Below are positions 24,578 through 32,464 of a stretch of 43,033 nucleotides of DNA, piece after piece. The notes beneath the pieces are model-generated. The model saw only the letters and a program-made list of their open reading frames with translations, did no database searches and was not told where the DNA came from. The number at the start of each line of letters is the position of its first letter. Positions within the stretch are counted from its first letter, which is position 1. The position numbers were made by a program, and so were the translations under genes. Source of the stretch: an uncultured Acetatifactor sp. (GTDB taxonomy: Bacteria; Bacillota; Clostridia; Lachnospirales; Lachnospiraceae); assembly GCA_910577185.1 (NCBI GenBank), contig CAJTLR010000028.1:1-43033 (forward strand), read 5' to 3'.

Positions 24578-25492
24578 ATGGAGTATGTGTTAGAGACATC
24601 TGCCCTGGGGAAAAGCTATGGACATTTCAAAGCCCTGAACAACTTATCCATGCATGTTCCCAAAGGGTCTATCTACGGTTTTATCGGAAAAAACGGTGCG
24701 GGCAAAACCACCCTGATCCGTCTGATCTGCGGACTTCAGGAGCCCACTTGCGGCGAATACACGCTGTACGGTAAAAAGAACAGCGAAAAAGCAATTTACA
24801 GTTCCAGGAGACGAATGGGCGCCATCGTGGAAACGCCCTCCGTCTATCTGGACATGACGGCCAGGGAAAACCTGCAGCAGCAATACCGCATTCTCGGACT
24901 GCCCTCTTTTGATGGAATTCAGGATGTTCTGAAACTGGTGGGCCTGGCAGACACCGGAAAGAAGAAAGCCGCCCATTTTTCCCTTGGTATGCGGCAGCGT
25001 CTGGGAATTGCCGTGGCGCTGGCCGGCGATCCCGACTTTCTGGTGCTTGATGAGCCGGTAAACGGGCTTGACCCCCAGGGAATCATTGAAATACGGGAAC
25101 TCATTCTGAAACTGAATCAGGAACGGCAGATTACCGTGCTGATTTCCAGCCACATTCTGGATGAACTTTCCAGGCTCGCCACTCATTACGGATTTATTGA
25201 CAATGGGAGCATCCTGAAAGAAATCAGTGCGCAGGATCTGGAAAAATCCTGCAGAAAATGCATCCGGATAGAAGTGACAGACACGAAAATTCTGGCTCCT
25301 GTACTGGATCATATGAAAATTTCCTATGAAATTATTTCCGACACGGAAGCAGACATTTTTGCCCAGATAAATGTATCCCGGCTGACATCAGCCCTTGAGA
25401 AGGATAACTGTGAAATCCTCTCCATATATAAGAGAAATGAAAGTCTGGAAAGTTATTATATGAGTCTGACGGAAAACAGCGGACGTGAGTAA
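24578..25492 (+). CDS. ABC transporter ATP-binding protein, bacitracin/lantibiotic export type
   Basis: A 304-residue ATPase with Walker A GKNGAGKTT (about 39-47), signature HFSLGMRQRLGIA (the LSGG core is replaced by FSLG, as in BcrA-like proteins), Walker B FLVLDEPVNGLD and switch H in ISSHIL, plus a ~80-residue C-terminal extension. SD AAGGAG lies 9 nt before ATG. It precedes an ABC-2 permease and a kinase and follows a response regulator. By family it would remove a membrane-active peptide antibiotic; the exact one cannot be deduced. Confidence 0.9.
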   Translation: MEYVLETSALGKSYGHFKALNNLSMHVPKGSIYGFIGKNGAGKTTLIRLICGLQEPTCGEYTLYGKKNSEKAIYSSRRRMGAIVETPSVYLDMTARENLQQQYRILGLPSFDGIQDVLKLVGLADTGKKKAAHFSLGMRQRLGIAVALAGDPDFLVLDEPVNGLDPQGIIEIRELILKLNQERQITVLISSHILDELSRLATHYGFIDNGSILKEISAQDLEKSCRKCIRIEVTDTKILAPVLDHMKISYEIISDTEADIFAQINVSRLTSALEKDNCEILSIYKRNESLESYYMSLTENSGRE

Positions 25493-25572
25493 AGAAGATC
25501 CGGGAGTTTGTGTCCGCACAGCATCCGCAGACTCTTCCATGCACAAAAAGCTGTGCAGAAAAGGGGTAAAAT

Positions 25573-26403
25573 ATGAATAAATTGCTGAATGCCGGATTTT
25601 CCCGGCTGAAAAAAGATAAAATATTCTGGATTGTCACAGTTTCCATGCTGGTCTGCTCTATTGTTTATATGCTCAACGGATGCCGGCAGGCTGCCTTGGA
25701 CACCATGTCCGAATATCAGTATGGCCTGGATCATTATTATTTCTCTTATTCCCCATTCATCGGCCTCTTCTGTTCCGTGATCACAAGTATGTTTCTGGGC
25801 ACGGAGTACAGCGACGGCACCATCCGGAACAAACACATTGCGGGGCATACCAGGAAAGACATTTACCTTTCCAGTCTCATACTCAGTTTCACCATATCCC
25901 TGGCACTATTGTGTACCTGGTGGCTGGGCGCACTGTCAGGAGTTCCGTTTCTGGGATTCTGGAGAATGGGATCCGGCGTTCTGATCTATCTTCTGGTCAG
26001 CATCCTGTATCTGGCCGCATTTTCCGCTATTTTTACCGCCATCAGTATGCTTGTTTCCCACAAAGCCATGGCCCAGATGGTATCCGTCCTGTTATTTTTA
26101 GGACTGCTGTCATTTGCCGGAAAATTTTATGGGGCATTACAGCAGCCGGAATTTGAGAGCGGCATCCTGATTACCTCCGAAGATATGTCCATGTCAGACC
26201 CGGTTCCCAATCCGGCTTATGTCACCGGCACCATGAGGGAAATATACCAGTTTTTAGTGGATTTTCTGCCTACCGGCCAGTGTCTTCTGATGTACGAGCT
26301 GAAGATTGTGCATCCCCTCAGGATGATACTCTCTTCCCTATTTATCACCGGGGCCGTCTCTTTCTCCGGGCTGTGGTTTTTCCAGAAAAAAAATCTGAAA
26401 TAA
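25573..26403 (+). CDS. ABC-2-type permease of the resistance cassette
   Basis: A 276-residue membrane protein with six predicted hydrophobic segments (first near residues 17-35, last near 250-268) and an extracellular loop of ~50 residues before the final pair. The length and segment spacing match BcrB/LanE-type permeases. SD AGGGG lies 6 nt before ATG. An 80-nt gap separates it from the ATPase and 56 nt from the kinase. Probable partner of the ATPase at 24578. Confidence 0.88.
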   Translation: MNKLLNAGFSRLKKDKIFWIVTVSMLVCSIVYMLNGCRQAALDTMSEYQYGLDHYYFSYSPFIGLFCSVITSMFLGTEYSDGTIRNKHIAGHTRKDIYLSSLILSFTISLALLCTWWLGALSGVPFLGFWRMGSGVLIYLLVSILYLAAFSAIFTAISMLVSHKAMAQMVSVLLFLGLLSFAGKFYGALQQPEFESGILITSEDMSMSDPVPNPAYVTGTMREIYQFLVDFLPTGQCLLMYELKIVHPLRMILSSLFITGAVSFSGLWFFQKKNLK

Positions 26404-26459
26404 TCGCCGGAACACACCATCCGCGGTATATCCTGCCTCCAACGGAAAGGAGAATTTGT

Positions 26460-27353
26460 ATGTCCGAAATCATGTTATGGGCCGTCATCGGTATTTTGTC
26501 CGTGGTGATCGCTGCACTGCTGCTGAAAATATATCTGCTGAAAAAAGCTGCATATGAAATCAGGAGTTCCTTTGCCAGCCGGCTCATAACGGATACCAAT
26601 ACCCTGATCGACATTTCCAGCCGGGATAAGTCCATGTGCGCCCTGGCAGACGTGATCAACGGACAGCTCCGGGAGCTGCGCGCCCAAAGGCACCGCTATC
26701 AGCAGGGAGACCGGGAACTGAAGAATGCCATCATTAATATTTCACATGATCTGCGCACACCTCTGACAGCGATTTTCGGTTATCTGGATTTACTGAAAAC
26801 AGAGGAAAAAACAAAGACCTGCGAACGGTATATAGACATCATTGAAAACAGGTCCTGCCTGCTGAAACAACTGACAGAAGAACTTTTTCAATATTCCATT
26901 CTCATCGCGGCAGAGGAAACGCTTTCCAGGGAACCGGTGGTTCTCAATGAACTGCTGGAGGAAAGCATCGCGGCCTTCTACACCGTACTGACCCGCAACG
27001 GGATCACGCCCCGCATACGAATTCCCGAAAAAAAGATTCTCAGACAGGTGGACCGTGCCGCCCTCTCCCGGGTTTTTTCCAATCTTTTATATAACGCAGT
27101 CAGATACAGCGGCGGCGACCTGGAAATCGTTCTGTCCGAAACCGGGGAAATTATCTTTTCCAACAGCGCTCCCGGCCTGACATCTGTCCAGGCCGGAAAA
27201 CTTTTTGACCGTTTTTACACTGTGGAATCCGGCAGAAAATCCACCGGCCTGGGACTTTCCATCGCAAAAACACTGACCCAGCGAATGGGCGGGAACATCG
27301 GGGCGCGCTGCGAAAACGGAATTCTGTATATCTACATCTTCTTTTCCGTTTAG
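26460..27353 (+). CDS. Sensor histidine kinase of the resistance cassette
   Basis: A 297-residue kinase with one N-terminal membrane segment (about 5-25), almost no external domain, a linker, HisKA box IINISHDLRTPLTAI with H96, N box FSNLLYNAVRYSG and G2 box STGLGLSIAKTL. Kinases this small with no sensor domain usually detect drug flux through, or contact with, the partner ABC transporter (BceS/BcrS-like). The frame runs 60 codons upstream, but AAGGAG sits 7 nt before the ATG at 26460. Last gene of the cassette. Confidence 0.9.
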   Translation: MSEIMLWAVIGILSVVIAALLLKIYLLKKAAYEIRSSFASRLITDTNTLIDISSRDKSMCALADVINGQLRELRAQRHRYQQGDRELKNAIINISHDLRTPLTAIFGYLDLLKTEEKTKTCERYIDIIENRSCLLKQLTEELFQYSILIAAEETLSREPVVLNELLEESIAAFYTVLTRNGITPRIRIPEKKILRQVDRAALSRVFSNLLYNAVRYSGGDLEIVLSETGEIIFSNSAPGLTSVQAGKLFDRFYTVESGRKSTGLGLSIAKTLTQRMGGNIGARCENGILYIYIFFSV

Positions 27354-27424
27354 CGAAAACTGCCGTTCCTGTACAAACTTCCCGGATCATCAAGAAAACT
27401 CTTTCTTTTTAGAGTTAATTGCTG

Positions 27425-27430
27425 TATAAT
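27425..27430 (+). promoter_or_regulatory. -10 element upstream of the diguanylate cyclase
   Basis: A consensus TATAAT preceded by TG lies 44 nt before the ATG at 27474. The -35 region (TTCTTT, 17 nt upstream) is poor. It separates the diguanylate cyclase from the resistance cassette transcript. Confidence 0.5.
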
Positions 27431-27473
27431 GAAAAAGAATATGCACACAAAGTCGGTTTATAGGAGCGGTTAA

Positions 27474-28694
27474 ATGGAACACTCTCTGAATCTATTAATC
27501 AATTATTTACAGAATATTCTTGAGCAGCCGGAGACTGCCATCCTTCGCCGGGAAGAATTATCGCCCGATTTCCGGGAGATGGGAGAAAAAATAACGCTTC
27601 TGGCTGAAATGATTCATGACTTAACAAATCAGCTACACCAAAAAACCGAGGCTTTGGAGCTGGAAAACCAAGTTTTGCTGGATAATATCCAGGCAATGGA
27701 TGAAATCAGCTGGTCCCTGGAACAGAGCAACCAGGAACTCCGCAACAACCTGGAGCTGGTGAATGCCCTGACCGACTATACCCACAGCATGATTTTCGTA
27801 TATTCTTCGGATACCTGCCAGGAAGTACATATCAATCAGCCTGCCCGCTGGTTTCAGAAAGCCCATCCCCAGACTGCCGCCCAGTTGACCCGGCATCTGC
27901 TGGATAAGCAGCCGGAAATCCAGCACCAGATAGACCAGAACCGGGAAACCCAGAAAACGGAATCCGCCGAACTGCAAAGCGGGCTTCCTGCGGAAGGCGA
28001 GGATTTCTCAGACCATAGCCAGAATTCCCTGAGATGGGATATGGCACTGCGTGATCCTGATGATATGGACATCTTTTATCAGGTAGAATCCTTTCTTATT
28101 CCCTGGTTTCAGTCCGATATGGCCAATTCCCATGATGCCAGGAAGCAGGCGATTGTCCATATCGTAATTGACGAGACCGAGCGGCAGAGACGGCAGAAGC
28201 TGATTTACCGCTTTGCCTATGTAGATCCGCTGACCAATTTGAACAACCGGCGTTACGCCACTGAAAAGATGGAACAGTGGCTGCAGGAAGGAACGTCCTT
28301 TACGCTCTCCTTCATTGACGTGGATTATCTGAAATATTGTAATGATACCTTTGGACATGAACAGGGTGACAGTTATCTGATAGAAGTTTCCAGGGCGCTG
28401 CAGACCCTGGGCGGTGAAGTGTGCCGGGTAGGGGGCGATGAATTTTTCCTGCTTCAAACCGGACTCACCTCAGCCGAACAGAACCGGAAGCTGGAAGAAC
28501 TGCGGCAGATGATGCTGGCCGACAAAAGCAGCGGGCATCCCAAATGCTTCAGTTATGCCACCACCCTGGTTCCGGCCCATTCCACCACGCCCTTACCGGT
28601 GTATATCAGCGATACCGACACCAAAATGTATGAATATAAACAAAAATACAAAATTCCCCTTGCCGATGTTGTCTACAAGGATGACCGGATATAG
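27474..28694 (+). CDS. Diguanylate cyclase (GGDEF domain), cytosolic
   Basis: A 406-residue protein. Residues 45-105 are a predicted coiled coil (HDLTNQLHQKTEALELENQ and following); residues ~105-235 look like a PAS-type sensory region with an ETERQRRQKLIYRFAYVDPL signalling linker; the GGDEF domain (about 235-395) has NLNNRRY, the metal site FIDVDYLKYCND and an intact GGDEF at 320-324. It should make c-di-GMP from two GTP. The inhibitory RxxD site normally placed just before GGDEF is missing, so product inhibition may be absent. No membrane segment, EAL or PilZ domain. SD TAGGAG precedes ATG. Single gene with its own -10 element. Confidence 0.92.
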   Translation: MEHSLNLLINYLQNILEQPETAILRREELSPDFREMGEKITLLAEMIHDLTNQLHQKTEALELENQVLLDNIQAMDEISWSLEQSNQELRNNLELVNALTDYTHSMIFVYSSDTCQEVHINQPARWFQKAHPQTAAQLTRHLLDKQPEIQHQIDQNRETQKTESAELQSGLPAEGEDFSDHSQNSLRWDMALRDPDDMDIFYQVESFLIPWFQSDMANSHDARKQAIVHIVIDETERQRRQKLIYRFAYVDPLTNLNNRRYATEKMEQWLQEGTSFTLSFIDVDYLKYCNDTFGHEQGDSYLIEVSRALQTLGGEVCRVGGDEFFLLQTGLTSAEQNRKLEELRQMMLADKSSGHPKCFSYATTLVPAHSTTPLPVYISDTDTKMYEYKQKYKIPLADVVYKDDRI

Positions 28695-28733
28695 GCAGAA
28701 ATCATCTTTTTGATTCCCCCGTCCTATATCCGG
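28685..28733. repeat. 11-bp inverted repeat spanning the diguanylate cyclase stop codon
   Basis: CCGGATATAGG (28685-28695, covering the TAG stop) pairs perfectly with CCTATATCCGG (28723-28733). The loop contains a smaller AATCA/TGATT hairpin. No T run follows, so it is either an unusual 3' end structure or a remnant repeat. The rest of 28695-28931 holds no gene. Confidence 0.6.
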
Positions 28734-28931
28734 ATTTCCCTGCGCCCTTCCCAGACACAGACCAGGGCATCTTTGGCTTATGTTTGTCCTGGGAAAACGC
28801 AGTTTCAATTTATTGGCAGAACATCCTGCCCCGGCGGGTAAAGGGTGTCCATTTTAATGCACCCGGCTATTTTCCGGAATTTATCCGCAGGCATCAGGGT
28901 AGCATTGCGAACATCATAATCTGCTGAGACC

Positions 28932-29510
28932 TTAAAGCAATATCTCATATAAATATTCTTCCATGATAATATCGGTGCCTCTTTTTTGATAAGTTTTTTC
29001 ACCGGCAATCTTTCCGCCGCATTTCACCGCAACACGGTTTGAGGGAATATTTCCTTTACTGACAAAAATAGTGACCTTTTCTGCCCCCTGGATACGTGCA
29101 TAATCAATCATTCCCTGCGCTATTTCAGTAGCATACCCCTGGTTCCAGAAGTCTTTATGCACACAATAGGCAATATCATAGACCTTTTTGTCCTCACCGG
29201 GAATTTGACCCTCGCTGCAGTCGCCAAATGTTTGCAAGCAGCCACTTGGCCCGCTGCTCGCGGGAATAAAGCTGCAGGTTCCAACACGCTGGCCGGTATT
29301 TTTTAACACCGGAATCAAATAACAGCATTCTTCATCTTCCCCAAGCGCCTCCAGCATTTTTATATATTCCGGGTCAATATCCTCTTTTGCCTCGTCAGGC
29401 AGATATGCCCCCATTTCAGGGTCATTCCATATACTGTATGCCCATAATGCATCCTCTTTTGTAAAACCCCGCAATGTAAGTCTCCGTGTTTCAATCGGCT
29501 CAATCTTCAC
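28932..29510 (-). CDS. GNAT N-acetyltransferase carrying an in-frame 21-codon repeat insertion
   Basis: A 192-residue RimJ/RimL-type acetyltransferase: N-terminal ETRRLTLRGFTKEDA, the acetyl-CoA loop NQGYATEIAQGMIDYA and VSKGNIPSNRVAVKCGG near the C-terminus. Between CSFIP and GEDKKVYDIAYCVHK lie 21 extra residues (ASSGPSGCLQTFGDCSEGQI plus P) encoded by the palindromic repeat copy B. The insertion is 63 nt, keeps the frame and is flanked by ATTCCCG on both sides. Without it the protein reads as a normal family member. It falls in a loop between two strands, so the enzyme might still work. GTG start 9 nt after GAGGAGG; 17 nt after the hypothetical gene upstream, so same operon. Confidence 0.85.
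   Translation of the reverse strand: MKIEPIETRRLTLRGFTKEDALWAYSIWNDPEMGAYLPDEAKEDIDPEYIKMLEALGEDEECCYLIPVLKNTGQRVGTCSFIPASSGPSGCLQTFGDCSEGQIPGEDKKVYDIAYCVHKDFWNQGYATEIAQGMIDYARIQGAEKVTIFVSKGNIPSNRVAVKCGGKIAGEKTYQKRGTDIIMEEYLYEILL
29206..29267 (+). repeat. Palindromic repeat copy B (inside the GNAT gene)
   Basis: About 62 bp related to 10695-10758 (minus) and 33888-33946 (plus). Common core: CTCGCkGCA, TCGCCAAATG, a short variable part, CCACTTGGC or CCGCTTGGC, and GCGGGAAT. GCCAAaTG pairs with CAcTTGGC, with the same mismatch in all copies. CGGGAAT occurs at both edges here. Confidence 0.85.
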
Positions 29511-29527
29511 TTCAGGTTTCCTCCTCT

Positions 29528-30022
29528 TTATACCGGCCTTCCGGCAGTTGCGCTCATTCCTTCACCGTTTCCGCCATCCGGAATGCTTATATTCGTTTCT
29601 TCCTTATAGTACTTCAGCATATCCTCATAAATGCTTCTGGTCTGTTCCTCATCTCCCCACGACAAAGGTTCGTCGGCATAGCACAGCGCCCAAAATGGCT
29701 CTATATTCTGAATATTCCCTGGAAGACTCTTCCATATGCTGTACATCCGGTCTGCAAAAAGCTTTATATCCGGACATTTTTCATAAATTGCATTTAATCT
29801 GCCCATTAAAATTCTGCCGAACTTTTCAATGTCAATATTACTGTAATCAATATGTGTCCTCACATAAATAACAGCTTTTTTCATGTCCGTTTCCCATTCT
29901 AAATAGAGCAGATCATCATTTTCGGGAGTGCTGAGAAACAATTCATCCAGCCGCTTATTGTACTCCTCTTCCGTCACTAATTTCTCACAAAGCAGGATAG
30001 CATAAACGAATAATTCCTCCAT
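29528..30022 (-). CDS. Conserved hypothetical protein
   Basis: A 164-residue soluble, acidic, helix-rich protein that I do not recognise as a named family. It has no signal peptide or membrane segment; aromatic residues cluster in a central SIWKSLPGNIQNIEPFWALCYADEPLSWGDEEQ region (split here only by reading) that looks conserved rather than random. SD GGGAGGGAT precedes the ATG. It is the first gene of a two-gene unit with the GNAT acetyltransferase and lies behind a promoter overlapped by a palindrome (30142-30201). The C-terminus is glycine-rich and probably disordered. Confidence 0.7.
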   Translation of the reverse strand: MEELFVYAILLCEKLVTEEEYNKRLDELFLSTPENDDLLYLEWETDMKKAVIYVRTHIDYSNIDIEKFGRILMGRLNAIYEKCPDIKLFADRMYSIWKSLPGNIQNIEPFWALCYADEPLSWGDEEQTRSIYEDMLKYYKEETNISIPDGGNGEGMSATAGRPV

Positions 30023-30141
30023 AATATCCCTCCCCCATTCCGCTTATGGTAAAACACTAAACTTATTGCCGGTAAGCCTTCCTTTCACAATTTTCGGCCT
30101 GCGTCCCCCTGGGATATTCTGTCCCAAAACACGCACTGTCC

Positions 30142-30201
30142 ATGTTCAGAACAAAAATTTGTCATGAACATAAGTATAACACATTCATATGCCATTGTCC
30201 A
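30142..30201 (-). promoter_or_regulatory. Promoter with overlapping palindrome upstream of the hypothetical/GNAT operon
   Basis: Minus strand TGGACA (30196-30201), 17-nt spacer, TATACT (30173-30178). A 30-nt palindrome, ATGTTCA..ACAAA/TTTGT..TGAACAT (30142-30171), covers the expected transcription start, a classic repressor position. Further TTTGGGACA-type half palindromes occur at about 30121-30128 and 30195-30225. 30023-30343 contains no gene. Confidence 0.5.
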
Positions 30202-30283
30202 TTTTCCCGCCTTTGGGACAAATTATCCCGAAAGACAGTCATGCCATGTTGGCTTTTGGGGAACAAACCGGATGCAGGACAGC

Positions 30284-30310
30284 AAAAAACCCGCCCGGTG
30301 GGGGCAGGTT
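30284..30310 (-). terminator. Rho-independent terminator of the recombinase unit
   Basis: On the minus strand AACCTGCCC, loop CCACC, GGGCGGGTT and then a run of T. Nine base pairs including one G-T. It lies 34 nt past the in-frame fragment that follows the serine recombinase. Confidence 0.85.
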
Positions 30311-30343
30311 TCCTGCTGATACAAATGTTTCACATCATTTCTC

Positions 30344-30472
30344 TCAGTTACAGTTCTCACATCTGTCAAAGCCGGGATTGAACGCATAGAAATTCTTACT
30401 GTCCAGCTTATCCTGCGTGATACGCAGCGCTTCACCGAAACGGGAGGATTGAAGTAAATTATCTGCTGCCTG
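30344..30472 (-). pseudogene. In-frame coding remnant after the recombinase stop
   Basis: Directly after the TAA of the recombinase, the same frame stays open for 42 codons to a TGA and includes SSRFGEALRITQDKLDSK and NPGFDRCENCN. It looks like the true C-terminus of a protein and has no start or SD of its own. Either it is the 3' end of a gene cut by integration, or a lost C-terminal extension of the recombinase. Not recognised. Confidence 0.35.
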
Positions 30473-31999
30473 TTACATGTTCCAAGTGATTTCCATGTTG
30501 CCGTTTGCAATTTTGATTACCTTCACAAGCGTATCGACTACCGCCTGTCTGTCCTCCAGGGAGATAGTCTCCCATATTTCCACATGATTGGTTATTTGTT
30601 CCAGTCTGTTTTCTGTATCTGTGTCATTGGCGGTAACGATTTCCTCCTGCAGGGCTTTTCTTTCTGTGTCCAGTTCCGATATTTTTTCGTCTATATATTT
30701 CATCAGAACGCTGCCTGCCCCGGACACTTTGGAGAGAAGTTCTTCGATTTCTTCCTCAATCTGTGTCAGACGGATTTTTTTCCTCATGTTCTTTTCAGGG
30801 AACGCCAGTCTTCCATTTTCCCGGGTATCCGTTATACAGGAAAGATTTCGAAACTCCGACAGCCTCTCTCTGATTGCCCCAAGCATATATTCTTCCAGAA
30901 CATCCGCATAAATCGTACATCCCGCCCCTGTGCAGTTACTTCCACTGCTTCCCGACCGGCTGCAGACAAAATAACGTCCCCATTTTGTTTTCGCCTTGCG
31001 GATTGTCAGTGCATAACCGCAGCCGCCGCATTTTACCTTTCCCAGAAGCCATGAATTTTTCGGCTTGCAAGTCTTTGCGGACTGTCTGTTGCCCAGACAT
31101 CTTTGCCTGCAGGCCAGCCATGTCTGAGAGGGGATAAATCCTTTATGGGGCGCAAGAACAATCTCTTTGTCAGAAAAGTCACTTTGCTTTCTCGAAACGG
31201 AAACAGTACCCTTGTAGAGATAACAGGCATTGTAACCGGTAAAATCACTTGCCGGGTTGTGAATATTTGCTCCCTGACTTTGAAAAAAACGGTACACGTC
31301 AATATCCGCTTCCACATATACGGGATTGCGGAGAATTTCGCTGATACGGGCAGTATTCCAGTTTCCGCCGCGCAGATTCTCAATCCGGTGCTCGTTCAAG
31401 TACCGCACGATATCACCAAGCGAATTGTCCGTGTCTGCATACATGGAGTAAATCAGCTTTAACTGCCGGCTTTCTTCCGGAACCTCCTCATACATGGAAG
31501 TGCGGACATTGTCAATGACCGTATCCGTCAGACGATAGCCGTAGGGAATACGCCCGCCCATGTAAAACCCGCGCCTGCACCTTGCATAATAAGCGTCCGT
31601 TACACGCTTTTGTATGGTTTCCCGTTCCAGCTGGGCAAAAACGATACAGATATTCAGCATGGCCCTGCCGATAGGCGTCGACGTGTCAAATTTTTCCGTG
31701 GAAGAGACGAACTCCACATGATATTTTTGAAAAGTCTCCATCATATTTGCAAAATCAAGAATGGACCGGCTGATACGGTCAAGCTTGTAGACAATAACCC
31801 GCCTGATTTTTCCTGCCCGGATATCATTCATCATATGTTCAAAACCGGGGCGGTTCGTGTCCCTGCCCGAAAATCCCCTGTCTGTATATTCAATGCTGGC
31901 TTCCCCGCGGGTTTCATATCTGCAATATTCAAGCTGGCTTTCTACGGATATGCTGTCCTTTTTTTCGATTGACTGTCGCGCATACAATGCGTCATACAT
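30473..31999 (-). CDS. Large serine recombinase (TnpX/integrase type)
   Basis: A 508-residue recombinase. The resolvase-type catalytic domain (1-150) has YARQS with nucleophile S10, and YKLDRISRS with the conserved arginines; next is the recombinase domain (about 170-275, GGRIPYGYRL, WNTARISEILRNPVY), a zinc ribbon (KCGGCGYALT...YFVCSRSG...NCTGAGC, about 355-400) and a C-terminal coiled coil (about 420-475). Complete. The frame is open 25 codons upstream, but GGAGG lies 8 nt before the ATG at 31999. Such enzymes move integrative elements by site-specific exchange. No conjugation, relaxase or phage genes are nearby, so it is an orphan. Confidence 0.92.
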   Translation of the reverse strand: MYDALYARQSIEKKDSISVESQLEYCRYETRGEASIEYTDRGFSGRDTNRPGFEHMMNDIRAGKIRRVIVYKLDRISRSILDFANMMETFQKYHVEFVSSTEKFDTSTPIGRAMLNICIVFAQLERETIQKRVTDAYYARCRRGFYMGGRIPYGYRLTDTVIDNVRTSMYEEVPEESRQLKLIYSMYADTDNSLGDIVRYLNEHRIENLRGGNWNTARISEILRNPVYVEADIDVYRFFQSQGANIHNPASDFTGYNACYLYKGTVSVSRKQSDFSDKEIVLAPHKGFIPSQTWLACRQRCLGNRQSAKTCKPKNSWLLGKVKCGGCGYALTIRKAKTKWGRYFVCSRSGSSGSNCTGAGCTIYADVLEEYMLGAIRERLSEFRNLSCITDTRENGRLAFPEKNMRKKIRLTQIEEEIEELLSKVSGAGSVLMKYIDEKISELDTERKALQEEIVTANDTDTENRLEQITNHVEIWETISLEDRQAVVDTLVKVIKIANGNMEITWNM

Positions 32000-32103
32000 T
32001 CTGCCTGCCTCCTGAAACGTAAGACACAGTATCCAGTCTAACATTCCCATGAACTGTTGCATCAAACAGATCATATCGCTTATTAGATTGTTCTGCCTGG
32101 CAC

Positions 32104-32268
32104 TTACGCATATTTTTTGAAAATCTGATAAAGCCTTGCCGCAATTTCCTGCCGGGTCTCCTGTTCTGATTTTTTATGAAAAGCGGGGTGAATATCGGTT
32201 ACTGTCAGCCTCATCTTATCTTTGCAGATCCGGGTATGGGCTGCAGGAGAAGGATCCGTTTTTAACAT
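32104..32268 (-). CDS. Small basic protein upstream of the recombinase
   Basis: A 54-codon gene, MLKTDPSPAAHTRICK to FKKYA. SD GGAG lies 7 nt before the ATG. It ends 104 nt before the recombinase start on the same strand. The C-terminal half (SEQETRQEIAARLYQIFKKY) reads as an amphipathic helix. In Tn4451-type elements a small gene (tnpW-like) often accompanies the large serine recombinase, and the general pattern of this protein is similar, but sequence identity to that family is not clear. Possibly a recombination directionality or accessory factor. Confidence 0.55.
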   Translation of the reverse strand: MLKTDPSPAAHTRICKDKMRLTVTDIHPAFHKKSEQETRQEIAARLYQIFKKYA

Positions 32269-32335
32269 GAACATTCTCCATTGACATTTTCCCTAAATTC
32301 TATGAAAAACAGCAAGTACACTATAACAAAAAACA

Positions 32336-32371
32336 CCGGGAAATGACAATATACCAATCATCATTTCCCGG
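32336..32371 (-). terminator. Rho-independent terminator of rtcB
   Basis: CCGGGAAATGA pairs perfectly with TCATTTCCCGG (11 bp, 14-nt loop); on the minus strand it is followed by TGTTTTTTG. It lies about 95 nt beyond the rtcB stop and separates it from the recombinase unit. Confidence 0.85.
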
Positions 32372-32464
32372 CGTCAGCTGCCGACACTCTGCCGACATGG
32401 AAAACATTTTACTGACCATTATAGTCAATATGTAATAGTCCACGGAAAGAGCTGTTCCGCTGCC

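Noticed and set aside
28932..29510. GNAT gene as a pseudogene
   Set aside because: The insertion preserves the frame and all later motifs, and there is no stop or frameshift, so it is treated as a coding gene with an insertion.
30223..30510. 95-codon minus-strand frame after the recombinase
   Set aside because: It crosses a strong terminator and the recombinase end, and the frame matching the recombinase is the one with protein-like character.
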